Part shown: positions 46,534 through 57,932 of the stretch, one piece after another
How positions within the stretch are numbered: position 1 is the stretch's first letter
Layout of the letters: each line of letters opens with the position of its first letter
Origin: Globisporangium splendens
Lineage: Eukaryota > Oomycota > Peronosporomycetes > Pythiales > Pythiaceae
Direction: 5' to 3'
NCBI GenBank assembly: GCA_006386115.1
Contig: VFIW01000118.1
Span: forward strand, 62,001 to 126,000
DNA: 64,000 bases
Notes under the pieces: generated by a model
What the model was told of the DNA's origin: nothing
The model's input: only the letters and a program-made list of their open reading frames with translations
The model's database searches: none
Translations under genes and position numbers: made by a program

Positions 46534-46829
46534 CCAACACACACAACACAACACACAAACCCCTCCACACATCACCTACCCACAACCACACACACACACA
46601 CACACCAACACACACCTGTCCACGCGCGCACATGCATCCACACATGCATCTGTGCGCGTGCCATCCACCGATCGCTGCCAACCCAACGACCACCAACAAA
46701 CAGTAAGCAACAAACAACAGACAACAAACAACAAACAACAAACAACAAGCAACAAACAACACGACCAACGCCACGCAAGTCGACCGCGGAGACCAGCAGA
46801 CACAAAGCAACAACACTTCACAAAAAGTG
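46534..46829. repeat. CA-rich tRNA spacer with AAACAAC minisatellite
   Basis: CA-rich sequence includes (CA)n near 46588-46605 and a run of 7-bp AAACAAC-like units at about 46695-46760. The spacer matches 19080-19328 in the left contig, with a longer repeat run, and its first about 80 bp recur at about 47467-47545. Confidence 0.75.
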
Positions 46830-46901
46830 TGCGCCGCCGAGGAATCGAACCCCGACCTCATCCGTGGGAGGGATGAATCCTAACCATTAGACCAACGGCG
46901 C
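46830..46901 (-). tRNA. tRNA-Gly(CCC)
   Basis: On the minus strand 72 nt form a cloverleaf. The acceptor arm is GCGCCGT with GCGGCGC (one T-G pair), the anticodon stem CATCC/GGATG closes loop CTCCCAC (anticodon CCC), and the T-arm is CGGGG-TTCGATT-CCTCG with one wobble. The discriminator is A. It reads GGG codons. Confidence 0.92.
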
Positions 46902-46983
46902 AGCCACAATGGCCCTTGCGCGCCGTGCCACCCGCGACAAAAAAAGGCCAGCACACGCCTCCCTCGGCGCCGTCTTCGACCCC

Positions 46984-47052
46984 GATACACATACACACAC
47001 ACACACATACACATACACACACACATACACACACACACACATACACACACAC
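46984..47052. repeat. CA/TACA microsatellite
   Basis: An imperfect (CA)n run is broken by single T insertions. It lies between the two glycine tRNA genes and has no counterpart in the left contig. Confidence 0.9.
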
Positions 47053-47342
47053 GCGCACGCGGATGCGGCCTCGATGCGTCCACTCCGCATCCGGGACGAG
47101 ACGAGATGAGGCGGGACGGGATGGGATGGGACGCTGCTGACGACAACCTGAGCCGTCGGCAGCTGTGCACTTGACTGGAGACAACACACACAAGCACGTC
47201 TGTGGACGCGACGAGATGGTGGCGTGAGACGAGGAGAGGCGAGACGAGGCGCGGCGAGGCGAGGAGCGTGTCCGTGAGCGGTGGTGGCGCGTGAAACGAC
47301 AAAAGGACAGGCAGGCAAGCGAAGGTGGACGCAACAAAAGTG

Positions 47343-47414
47343 TGCGCCGTCGGGGAATTGAACCCCGACCTCATCCTTGGAAGGGACGAATCCTAACCAT
47401 CAGACCAACGGCGC
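47343..47414 (-). tRNA. tRNA-Gly(UCC)
   Basis: The same 72-nt structure as 18939-19010, with anticodon loop CTTCCAA and one D-loop change (TGATGG for TAATGG). About 150 bp upstream and downstream also match the left contig, so the two are copies of one locus unit. Confidence 0.93.
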
Positions 47415-47547
47415 GCTGCCTCCAATTACATTCCATTGCACAACAAACACGCACAACACACATAACACACCAACACACACAACACAACACACAAACCCCT
47501 CCACACATCACCTACCCACAACCACACACACACACACACACACTAAC

Positions 47548-48152
47548 TTTAATTGGCGGTGCTGCCATTAGATGCAAGGTGGCTCTTTGTGTGTGTCACA
47601 CACCACCTGATCCGCGCATTGTGGGTGCGAATGTATTGGGTGAAGCACATAAAAGTGATCCCCACATGCACAAGTGACGTCATCGTCTGACGTCAGAGCT
47701 ATCTGTGTCTGAGTTGAGTGTTGGTCGCTCGCAATCATTGAGATTCGGCGTGATTACGCACAACAGTACTCTAGACACGTGAGTGATGGTTCCTACTTGG
47801 GGAAACAACACTGGTGATGAGAGCGACGTGTCTCCACCGTCTGAAGTGAGTGGAAGAGCCAATCACTTCGCAGAGAATCCCCGCGGTACTTCAAGTTCAA
47901 GTTTCTCGAAGATCCCCTGGGTTCAGCCTCAGTGTACCCAAGGTTTCATATATCAGATTCATAGGTTATATTTCTGCATGTTTAGGTTTATGCGTGAAAC
48001 CTCTAGGAAGCCCTAGTGGTGTTTTACATGTAGTGTCAGGAACCATAAGCTCATTTCAATTCAGTTGCATTTTTGCCAAGTTCCTCACAAGACTTCCTCT
48101 CAAGCGCAAGCGTGTGTGCTGTGTTTGAGGCTGTCTCGGACAGCCTCTTACA
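47548..48152. mobile_element. Solo LTR-like element 2, diverged
   Basis: About 605 bp related to 45883-46533 at roughly 70-80 % by eye. Shared stretches include GTGAGTGGTTCCTACTTGG-like text, ACTTCAAGTTCAAG, TGTACCCAAGGTTT and the end CCTCTTACA. The left end is decayed (TTTAATTGG for TGTAATGGG). It is inserted in the CA spacer that follows tRNA-Gly(UCC). No internal region follows that resembles a primer-binding site or gag/pol. Confidence 0.55.
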
Positions 48153-48268
48153 CTGCTGCGTCATTCAAAGCGTGTGCGTGGCACAGTCACCGCTGTCCGA
48201 TACACAAGCACAGAGTCAACTTGGACACCAAAACTTGCACTTGCATGCACTGATCAGTATCGCATGCC

Positions 48269-49048
48269 ATGCCACCACGTGATGGCTGTTTATCGCACTT
48301 CAATCGCCCAGGGGAAGTTTTCGATTATTATGAGGACTGCTACAAGGTTGCCAAATGTGCTCAACTCTGTTGCGAAGACAACCCGATCCGAAAACTCATC
48401 GAGCAGGAGCTGGATCCAGACAACATGCTACCCCCACTTCACATTGCCAAACTTGGCAAACCAAACACAAAGAGAATTCCGAGTCAAGGTGAGGAAAGAT
48501 CCTCACGCAAAGCCACATGCACAATTTGCACGCGACATGGCCATGACAAGCAGCCATCCCACGTCGGGAGGATTGAAACAGACCTTCTTTCAATATTTTC
48601 TATTATCACAGCAAAGCTTTTGTATTTTGCAATCTTACAAAAATTTCGGTTTCGCAACAAATCGATGAAGTAAAACGGCTTTATTGCGTTTGATGTTGGC
48701 GTTCCCCATCTTCGGCAGAAATATTTGGAATTGCCTCACCTTTGCCATTTTCCTTCACGGTGCGAGACGTGGTGCTGTTTTCGCTCAGTTGAAGGCTGTG
48801 AACTCAACACAGTGGGTCCTGCTGAACAGCAGAATCCGCGTTTTTGTGTGGCAAGAGTGGGGCGTTCCCCAGATATCGCTGGCGTGACTAGAGAAAAACA
48901 AAGGGCATGCATCCCTTACCTCGAAAGAACCCTGTCAAAAAGCTCCCCGATCAGCCCTAGCTTGACAAATAAACCCAATAAGAAACCAAGGGTTAAAGTC
49001 AGTTTCTGTGGGAATGCGCTTTTTGGGTTGTCAGTACTCGACAAATAA
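48269..49048 (+). pseudogene. Degraded Cys-containing ORF, possibly transposon-derived
   Basis: A frame opens with ATG 48269 (MPPRDGCLSHFNRPGEVF) and includes DPDNMLPPLHIAKLGKP and KATCTICTRHGHDKQ before a stop at 48671-48673. A second open stretch (about 48725-49048) contains Cys residues and a Lys/Pro/Arg-rich end (KPNKKPRVKV). I do not recognise it firmly. The layout, an acidic/proline segment followed by a short Cys-rich part, resembles C-terminal parts of some transposases. Its place inside a repeat island supports a relic. Confidence 0.35.
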
Positions 49049-49183
49049 AAGTCCGCTGCTGGTGTGGACACTAATTGAATAGTAGCTCAAGCTTGTCACT
49101 AAACCGAGGATTTCCTGTTTCTTTTGGCTGCAAACAACAGCAACTGGCACAAGGCATCACCAAGCGGTCATTCTGACGGCGCC

Positions 49184-52100
49184 ATGGATGCGGCGACCGC
49201 GGACGAAGACGAAGCGCGGTGGAGCGACGTGATCTTCCGCAAATTGGAGGAGGTCGAGCGTTTGCGCAGCCACGGCCAGCTGCCGCTCGCAGACGCGGCC
49301 ACGCGCGCGTACGAGGCGTGCGACGGCGACCTCATCTGCGTCTTGGATCGCCACGATGCGCCACTGTCGCCACAAATGGTGAGCCTGACTCGCTTTGCCC
49401 GATTCACAATTGAACCACAAATGCGCGCTCTTTTATCTTGTATTGTGCGCTTATCGTTGACATAATGTGCGTTCTGCTCATGCAGCTCGAGGCGATCCAA
49501 ATGTTCTTGGAGAAGGACGCCAGTGATGCGAACGCCGTCACTTCAGGTTCGTTGCATTTGCGCTCTGTTTGCTGCATGAGGACCATTGGCAGCTGAAACA
49601 GCGCTCTGTGCTGCGTATTAGATCCAGTGAACAGCGACCATCGATTGACCGCTTCTAACAGCGCCGCGAAGGACAATGCGGAACAGGATCCCAACAACGG
49701 TGGTGATGCCGCTGGCAGCGTGGCCGCAGAGTCGACGATCGATGCTGCTGCTGCTGCAACCGCAGATGCTATAACAGGCGTCGCTGAAACCTGCCACCAA
49801 CAGAACGAGACACACGACGTCAACGTGGAAATGCGCGAAACCAATGACCAACGTGTCGATGAAGATGGTGAAAGCGCCGCAGTAGTCACTGTAAGCACAG
49901 TGAAGAAGCCACCACCAGATCCAAGTACTAGTGTAGATGCCTCAGAGACAGCAAGCATCGCAATGGTGCCTTGGATGTCGTCTGCAGTTCACATACCGGA
50001 GGAACTGATTCAGTCAGGAAGACCTGTGAGCACGTGGCTCGATAGCAGTACTATGATGAGATCTGAGACTCATAGCGATCAAGACCAAGACCAGCAGCTG
50101 CGAGCAGCAGCCACCAACGAGCCAGCAGATTCAGCCTTGGAAGATAGTGCTTTACCGACATATACTCCAGCAGAAGACTTTGCATCACTCTGTGAGAGGT
50201 GGCCGCTGGAGCTTGAAGCGAGACGTGAGATTTTCTACTGTCCGTCTCCAGATGCCGCTGCATCCTTTGCGCCGAGATCGCACAGGCGTGCACCGTGCAT
50301 CTTGTACTGGATGCGCAACACGTTGCGAGTCACTCATGGCAATTTCTCCCTGGAGACTGCTTTGCACCTCTCACAGCGACTTGCGATTCCTGTCGTCACG
50401 CTTTGCCTCGTGCCAAGCGCCATTATGTATCCAACATGCCATGCTTCAAATGTAGATGATGCATATGCGCGATGGTCTTTTGCCACCATCCACCGGCAAT
50501 TACAGCGCGCAAGACTTCCGTTTATTGGTGTCACCGGGAAGAGCTCACGGAAACGACCGAGCGATCAGGATGATTGCAACGACGAAGGATTTGCATTGTT
50601 CAAGCTTCTCGACGTCTTTTCCCCGCACGTTGTCGTTACGGACAACGCATTCGATGTTCATGCGAGACGCGATCTGGACCAGTTATCGCAATTTTTACAC
50701 GCGACGCCGGCGTCATCACCATGGGCGCTACTCGCGATCGATTCCAGTTCGTGTACCCCAATATGCTCGAAATCGGACAAAGTGCAGAGTACTTTGAGAT
50801 CTCCTGGCGAGCAGTACTTGTATGAAGATGATTTCGGACGCGAATATGCCAGGCATTCTCAGAACGACTTTCAGCCGTACGCATTCACAGCAATTGACAA
50901 AGTTCCAGCAAAGCCATCCGTTCCAGATTTAGATTACGTCGATCGAGCTCAACTTGCTAGGCTTCTTCGAGACTTGTGGCTGGAACAAGTGAATTGGAGC
51001 ATTATCGAGCCCATGAATACGCAAAATAGTCCCGAGATGGTGCCATTTAGTGAAATGGATGCGCTCCAAAAGCTTGATCGGCTACTTGCGGAATTTAATG
51101 ATCGGCCTGCTATCCAAGCCGAATTACAGGTTTGTTCGCCTGACACCATTGCGTGAGTTTGGATGGTGGAGACTCAAACAACGGTGCTTGTTTTATAGGG
51201 TGAAGGTGTCATGAGTCTGCTCCCGTACATTCGCCACGGCACTCTCTTTTCCGGCCACATCATCCACCAGATCAGTGCTGCGATATCGAGTCAATCGCCG
51301 CCATGGACAGCGCAAGCCAGGAAAGCGCTCGCAGCACTGAAGGTAGCTTGGACAACTTTTTTGGAGGCGTGTTCGTATATTTGAATAAATTACTCAGTGA
51401 TGTGTGTGTACGTGCAGGTTATGCGATCAAGAGCATTTATGCATCTAGGAAAAGAGCGCGACTACGCTTTGTACCTCTCGTTGTGGACATCCATTCAGCA
51501 GAAACCAGACAACGAATCAGCGCTTCCTGCTCCGGCGTACGGAAGCTTTGCAAAGTGCTTCACGCTCGACAGGTTACACGCGTTCTCGGCATCCAGCAGT
51601 GCACTGTAAGTACACTCTTGTTGATTTTCAATCTGACGTAAACTCGTCTTTGAGGAAGACTAATGACTTTTTCGTGGGCACAGTGATGCGTACAGTGTGG
51701 TGTTGCCCACCTGGATAAATAGTAATACCAAGTTTGGTGCGGAAACAACGAGTGGGCAAAAGAACGATCCTGGTCTCGGCGCAGCGATTTACGACCCATA
51801 CGAGCTCGAAAGCGCACGGACCAATGATTTATACTGGAACGATATTCAGAAGTTCCTGACAAAGCATCGATACATCCACCCGCTGCTGATTGTGTACTGG
51901 AGCTACCGGATTCTGCAATGGAGCGTGTCCTCTCGAGCTGCGATCGCGGTGCGTACCTTTACGAGTTTGCTTTTCACAACTCTTTCGTCTTGTGCCACTA
52001 ATGACAAACTCTAAATTGCACGATGTAGATGATCGAGTCCTTACTGCACAAGAATGCGCTTGGGGCAAGATCATCCCCAGACATCGTTTTTAGCGTTTGG

Positions 52101-52223
52101 AACCAATTGTTTCGTCTCGGAAAACCATCTCTTTTGTCGGAAAACGAGGATGGTGTACGCACCTTCCAGCGACTCACGGATGAGGAAGTATCGTCGCAAC
52201 CAAGACTGCAGCTTCATCCATGA
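49184..52223 (+). CDS. Divergent class II photolyase-like protein
   Basis: The model is join(49184..49378,49486..49546,49622..51129,51199..51342,51418..51605,51684..51948,52029..52223), 851 residues, all introns GT-AG. Residues 1-300 are a new N-terminal part: a helical segment, then an Ala/Asp/Glu-rich low-complexity region. From about 305 a photolyase N-terminal alpha/beta domain appears (PCILYWMRNTLRVTHGN, later FSPHVVVTDNAFD). The C-terminal helical domain has LLPYIRHGTLFSGHI and, at about 749, YWNDIQKFLTKHRYIHP followed by YWSYRILQW, which aligns with the class II pattern LWNAAQ...GKMHG...YWAKKILEW. Many normally fixed residues differ, so light-driven CPD repair is doubtful. The start ATG has context GCCATGG. 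A photoreceptor or structural role is possible. Confidence 0.72.
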
Positions 52224-52420
52224 CATTTGGAAAGTGGACACGAAAAGCCCAGTGAAAGCAATCATTTTGAGTTATTTTATTCTATTCGAATGTGGGCAAT
52301 GCTGTGGTTGTTACAAATGTGTCCTGCGGAATGCGAAGGTGAATGACAGATATACTTATTCACTTTGCTGCTTGTACGAGTGGCGTGGAGTGAATTGATG
52401 ACCCGCATCAGCGGAACCAG

Positions 52421-53432
52421 TTAGTGACCCGCGCAAGACCACTTAACTCGGCAGCTATCGACGCGAGTTTGCACGTCGATCGAGAGCCATTTGCACTGAC
52501 ACGCGTACGCTACGACACCTGCACATTGGAAAAGCTGTGTAAGTAGTTTGTCCAGGTTGCATGTGTGGCGAGGTAGAAGATTCGTGGAGCGTACCAGGTG
52601 CTGTATCCATCTTGACGCGCAGCTTGGCTTCATTCGGTACGTTTTCTCGGAAGAACATGTAATCGGCGCTTGCGTTCCATTTTCTGACAAGAGTCACCAA
52701 CGATGTTAGCATTGACAGCTGGGCAGAAGCTGGAGGTCACGTCGAGAGGAGTGGACTTACTTGCCAAGAAACTGCACGACGGTGAAATCGCACTCGTTGC
52801 AGCGCAAGTTGGCGCAAATGCTGATACGCATTAAATCAAAATTTGTGAATTCACAACAGCCGAGTATGTCAAGTCTCGAGAGTTTGTACCTGTGCGACGA
52901 CAACGCTGTGTTCGCACCTCGTTTGGCGTGTTCACCATCCAGCAACACCTGGGAGCATCTTTTCCCAGAACACAGCCGCAAAATCAGTCATGATATGTAA
53001 GGATCAACCACCGACAGAGAAAAAGAACGAAGACGCTCACTTTTTCTTGCCGCCGACGAGGAATTCATCTCTGGAACTCGATACTTTGGACGACGATGAG
53101 TCCTTTGTCATGGTCGAGCGCGGGTGCACCGCGGTCGCTGGTTCCTCGCTGTCATCGTCAATCATGTTGAGCAGGTCATCAATGTCGTTCTGCAAGAGCG
53201 TACGATACAAGCAAAAGCGTGAAAACGAGAAAGAAAGGAAGAAACGGAAGTCAACAACTAGAGAATGCAACATGCGTACTCGAGACGAGCTGAAATGCGG
53301 CTTTGAAGACGAAAAAGACGTGGCTTTCGTGGACGAAGCCGTGGACGCAGTCGGTGTGTTGAAACTGGACTTTCTCGACGACATGCCTTGCATCACGCCT
53401 TCGACTTCATCGAGCAGGTCTTGGAAGTCCAT
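52421..53432 (-). CDS. CFAP418: CFAP418 (C8orf37)-like cilium protein
   Basis: The model is complement(join(52421..52518,52595..52683,52761..52820,52890..52958,53041..53189,53280..53432)), 205 residues against about 207 in human. The first exon gives DFQDLLDEVE and the second DIDDLLNMID, the paired acidic helices of the family. Then KKKCSQVLLDG, the Cys motif LRCNECDF, ADYMFFRENVPNEAKL and the end YACQCKWLS follow in the right order. All six exons join in frame at GT-AG sites. In animals the protein is needed for photoreceptor and ciliary membranes; here it fits a flagellated zoospore. It is convergent with the photolyase-like gene (197 bp). Confidence 0.87.
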
Positions 53433-53831
53433 CGTAGAGATTTACTGTCGCGGGTGTGATATGGAAACTGGCAGAGTAGAGAGGGAAGTGCAATTGGGAT
53501 GGAGCAGCAGGTTCACACTCTGTCCAAATCAAAAACTATTTCGGACGCGAAAGACGTTGAAGTCCCAAGTCCAAAACCAATGCTCTCGTACCGCTTTTAT
53601 CCCTGCCTTATTTTAGTTTTGGAAAATGGCGACTTGGCTCTTTTTGTGGCGATTTTTCAGCGAGTGACGAGCTTCTGTCGCCTACTGTTGGATCACCAGG
53701 TTATTGTGGAGGAAAGATGCGTCGATGTGTATCAATAACCCCACGAAAGCAAACACAATAGATATGGCAAGGCAAGTACAGAGTTTCTTGGGTTCCCACC
53801 TCCTCGGGTTGGCTTTGTGCTGATTTACTTA
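53433..53831. other. Spacer upstream of CFAP418
   Basis: The 399 bp contain the CFAP418 promoter and the 3' end of the acetyltransferase gene. No gene or RNA is supported. Confidence 0.4.
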
Positions 53832-55109
53832 TTATACACAGGACGACGGCGTCAGCTCCTTCGCGGTTGACAAGGGAGGGAGGGATGCTGACGCCGCGTG
53901 CACGTCCTCTTTCTTCTTTGCGTCGCTGTCTTCGTGGCCGTCGTGCGAGAGTCCGTCGACGAGTTTCCGCCACCCGGACGACGCGATCGAAAACAGCGCG
54001 AGCAGCGGTCTATTTCACAAGCAACCAACACAAAAGCCCAGTCAGGAATACATCAATACTGCCCACTGAAACACGGGCTTGAGGCGTTTCTCAATTTATA
54101 CCTTGTGATCATCTCGAGCCACCGCGTCTGCGGGCCGGCGCCATTGACGTAGCGGATATACAGGTAGGCGTCGTGACGCACGCCGTCAATCATGTAATAA
54201 TCTGCAAACCAAATACACAACAAATACGATTAGATACGTACGTCCAATGTCCAGAACAGCGCACATGTAGACGCACCTTGAAGGTATCGCAGATTGCGAA
54301 AGCCGTTCTTCTCGTAAAAGCGCAATGCGCTGACGTTGTCGGCCTTGACGTGCAGGTACACGGCGCCGCACTCGGGCTGTCGCCACGCCTGGTCGATGCA
54401 TTCCTGGAGCAGCGCCGACGCGATGCCCTTCCGCCGCACCGACGCGCGCGAGCCGAGCGTGAGGATGTACATCACGTGTGTGTGCACGTTGTCGTCGCTC
54501 GCGATCAGATCCGGGTCCTCCACCTTCGCGAGCGGCAGTGTGCTCGCCGTCACGGCGCCGAGAATGTACTCGTGCTGCGGCCGTGGCGCCATGCACTGAT
54601 TATAAACATTCGCATTGTACGACGGTGTGGACGCGGATGCAGGTGGCGCGACCTCAACGGCTAATTGCGCGAACAGTGGACCACCAGTCTCCATCCACAG
54701 ACCCATCACTGCGCCATCGTAGAACGACTGTACACAGAAAGCAAAACAGCGGTCCATGAGCCTCATTATCTCCCTTGTAAGCGCCAAAGCACGCACGTAC
54801 CTGGTTGTATCGGATGGGGAACCACGTCTCGTGGAGCTCGCGCACTTGGTCCACATCCTCGGCGACGAGCTTGCGGAAGTAGATGACGCGGTCGCCTTCT
54901 CCATTCGCAGCAGCAGTCTGTTCGTCGCGATGGTGATGATTGTGCTGCTGTTGAGGAGGAGGAGACGGCCGCACGTGGCTCTTGTGGCTGACTGCGGACG
55001 AAGGGTACGCTGGGAGAACAGGTGCAGCCGTCGGAGCCATCGAGAGTGACGACGGCGGCGCGGGGAGCGCGTCGATCTGCAGTGCGACGACGCCGGCTTC
55101 GCCGCCCAT
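53832..55109 (-). CDS. NAA60: NAA60-type N-alpha-acetyltransferase
   Basis: The model is complement(join(53832..54009,54102..54201,54277..54727,54801..55109)), 345 residues. The N-terminus (to about 75) is Pro/His-rich and disordered. The GNAT domain has YFRKLVAEDVDQVRELHETW-type text, then FPIRYNQ as in NAA60 (WFPI-x-Y), the acetyl-CoA loop RRKGIA (Q/R-x-x-G-x-G/A), AVYLHVKADN and ALRFYEKNGF. Exon 3 ends with YIRYVNGAGPQTRW. Exon 4 gives RPLLALFSIASSGW, an amphipathic helix like the one that holds NAA60 on Golgi membranes, then an acidic tail. It acetylates N-termini of transmembrane proteins facing the cytosol. An in-frame ATG at 55172 would add 21 residues; 55109 has the better context. 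Confidence 0.85.
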
Positions 55110-55276
55110 GATGCTGTGAGGTCTCGTTTGCAGCGTGGCGCTTTCCCACGTTTGTTCTCTGGACTGACCCATCAGTCACCTGCTACAAGTACTCTACAAA
55201 TGCATACGGATCTTTGAAATATTGTCATGGTCTCTGCTGACAGTATAGTAGTAATACTCTATTTTTAGATGCAACT

Positions 55277-57525
55277 CTATTTTTTGAAGAAACTGGTCAG
55301 CGTCTTGAAGCGTTTGGTTGATGCTGACGCCCCGTCTGCGACGTGTGACGCCTTTGCAGTCGAAGCAGCAGCTCCGAGATTGGATGCTGCGCTGTGCTTC
55401 GTGCTGCTGTTGGCTGTGGATACTGCTACTGATGCGCCCAATGGCGCCTTCGTGATCATGTTCAGGATCTTCTTCACGCCCGTCGTGATGCCCAATTGCT
55501 TCATGTCAGCAGCGTTCATCCATCGGATCTGCTGTTTCTGAGACCCATCCGCATCCATCGCATTAATAGCAGCCACGGCGGGTTTGCTGTTGAAATGCAG
55601 ATGCTCGATGCCCATGTGATGCTTCACGTGCGAGAAAATGTGCGTGAGCTCGCCTAGATCGCGGCGCTGCTGCTGGAATTGCTTCGTCTTCGTTGCCTGC
55701 TCGCCGAGCAGTTCGGAAAGACGAGGCTGCATCAGCTTCTTGCGCTGCGCAAACGCTGGAATCTTGTCGCTAGTATCAACCTGCTCACAAAGCAATTGTC
55801 AGCCACTAGGCATGTAAAGAAGCAAGTTTTTCTAGGTGGCCGTACCTTTTGGTGGATGAACTCCCACTGACCGGCGAGCAACCCTTCCTCTGGCCGTCGC
55901 GCCATCAGGAAATGCCAATTATCAGGCACAGTGTCATCGCCCTTTGTGGGTTTCTTTGCAGCCCCTTTCCTCTTCTTTGCTTCTGCAGCCTCAGGAGCAG
56001 CTTCATCTTCGTATGAGATCACGGCGACGCAGATCACTTCGTTCTTCGAATCGCCTTTCTTTGCCTTTAACGGGTACTTTGTGACCTGGCCACGATAGGA
56101 CATTACAATACAAAGTTTTGATTAGAGATCATACCATATTCAGTCAGCTGTATGATAGGCAACTCCACCTCTGTGATGCTCTCGTTCCACTCGTCGTAGC
56201 GGCTTGCATCGCAAATGGTGCAAGCATCGCTTTCCGACGCCAGCGATTCCGACGCAAAGCGCGTCGTTTTCTCCTCCTTGCGGCTGCTTTGTGACTCTTC
56301 GTATGCTAAACACGATGACCGCACGGGACAACGACTGCACTCTGGATTCTATATACAAGCAAGCACATACCAGCATGGAGTGTCGAAACAATCAGACTAC
56401 AACACGCTGTTCCGTAAAAGCCAAGGACGAGCCATTAAAAGAACCTGGACGGTGCACATTGTTGCGCCAAGTTCCATCAGCGCTTGATTCAGTGCGCCAG
56501 GTCGATCGCACTCTTCCACAAGCTCTCCCGCAGCTTTCCTGGTAGATTTACATACATGAGCTTGCTTTTGCTCTATAAGCGCAATTATGCAGAGCAGTGT
56601 AGGATACGTACCATGAGAATTTAATGAGCTGTTTGTTCTTTGGATCAGCACCAATGGCTCGCAAGCGTGCAAGAACACGAATCACGTTCCCATCCACGAG
56701 GGGCTCTCGGTTCCCAAAGGCGATCGAAGAGATCGCGCCCGCAGTGTAAGGTCCAATCCCTGGGATCGTCAGCAATTGCTCAATCGTCGACGGCAGCTCG
56801 CCGCCAAAGTTCTCCACGACGTACTTTGCACCAGCGTGCAGCATGCGCGCACGACGATAGTACCCAAGACCAGCCCACAGTGCATTCACGTCCTATGCGC
56901 ATCAAGTGACGGGTTAATCGTCAAAGAACACAAGCATAATGCCATTGTTTCTGTCAAGAAAGGGGCTAGCACAGCGTACCTCTTCACTTCCATTGGCAAG
57001 CGCTTCGACAGTGGGAAACTTCTCGGTCCAGCGCAGAAAGTACTCGACGACTGTATCCACACGCGTTTGCTGGAGCATGATCTCCGAGACCCACGTCTCG
57101 TATGGAGACACTGTACGCGGAGCCGCAACTTCAATGGGGATGCGGGCGTCTGCTTGTTCACTTGGAGCGTCTGGTTCCGGTTTCAAGATGACAAAGGCAT
57201 CCATCGCCGCCAGACGATTCTTCATTGCTGCTGCTTTCTGCTTTGTATGCGTCGCTGTAGTCAGATATGGCGGCGGGTCGCCTCGCCAGGGCAGTTTCCG
57301 GCGGTGCGCATCATACCACTTCAGCAGGTTCGTCCGCGCGTCGCGCAGCTCTTTCATGTCGAAATCGTGCGCATTTTCACGATGCCGCGATGTGCTGCTG
57401 ATGGGCGTGCTACTGCCAACGACGGTCTCTTTGCTTTCGCTCTGGATGCGCTTGCTGGGTCTGCGCGGCGGCGCGATGAAGTCCTCCATGTCCGGCTCAT
57501 CGTCACCCTGCAGCTTCGGCGCCAT
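55277..57525 (-). CDS. MUTYH: A/G-specific adenine DNA glycosylase (MutY homologue)
   Basis: The model is complement(join(55277..55780,55846..56085,56169..56348,56445..56538,56612..56892,56980..57525)), 614 residues. It removes A opposite 8-oxoG. Visible parts are PWRGDPPPY, SEIMLQQTRVDTV with the catalytic Glu (about 147), the helix-hairpin-helix IPGIGPYTAGAI, the catalytic Asp in LVDGNVIRVLARL (about 247), and the iron-sulfur Cys set C-x6-C-x2-C-x5-C (about 304-320). A NUDIX-like domain follows (VTKYPLKAKK, LLAGQWEF, THIFSHVKHHMGIEHL). Residues about 155-185 carry a His/Lys insertion. The tail ends in a PIP-box-like FKTLTSFF. The intron between exons 4 and 5 has an unusual donor (GAG|GTGGAG) but gives the correct frame. 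Confidence 0.92.
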
Positions 57526-57932
57526 CCTTCCCAAATCGACACACAAATTTGCCGTTTGACTGCCAAAGCCTCATTGCATGTGGGCCACATCATTTCAGGT
57601 GCAAATGTATTTTGTCCAATCCGATTCGCAAATTTGTAGTATTAGCCAATAAAAACAGCCCATACAGAATGTTATGAATGTAAATTACATTCTTCGACTC
57701 CACGAAATAAAACACATCCATTTTTGTCCAGACCACTTTCCTTTTTGTAACGGACGCAAAATAAGAAAAGAACTGGTACACATGGTAAGTAATTTATCTT
57801 TCCATACATTTTCCTGTCTGGACACATTTTCCCAACACAAATAGACAGTAAAGCGCCGCATCAAGCGAGTGACACCAGCGCTGCGCGCACTCTTTCTCTC
57901 CCTGCACACTACACTCCCTTAACAGCACCGTC
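57526..57932. other. Divergent spacer between MUTYH and the small basic protein gene
   Basis: The 407 bp are AT-rich around 57640-57790 and probably carry both promoters. No ORF or RNA is supported. Confidence 0.4.

Noticed and set aside
45883..48152. One complete LTR retrotransposon with two LTRs
   Set aside because: The sequence between the two LTR-like units consists of tRNA genes and spacer, with no gag/pol and no matching target-site duplication; the left end of the second unit is decayed.
54230..54276. NAA60 ending at the stop after GASTCALFWTLDVRI
   Set aside because: The donor at CAAG|GTGCGT and the acceptor at TTTGCAG restore the conserved YYMIDGVRHDAYLYIRY continuation, so this stretch is intron.
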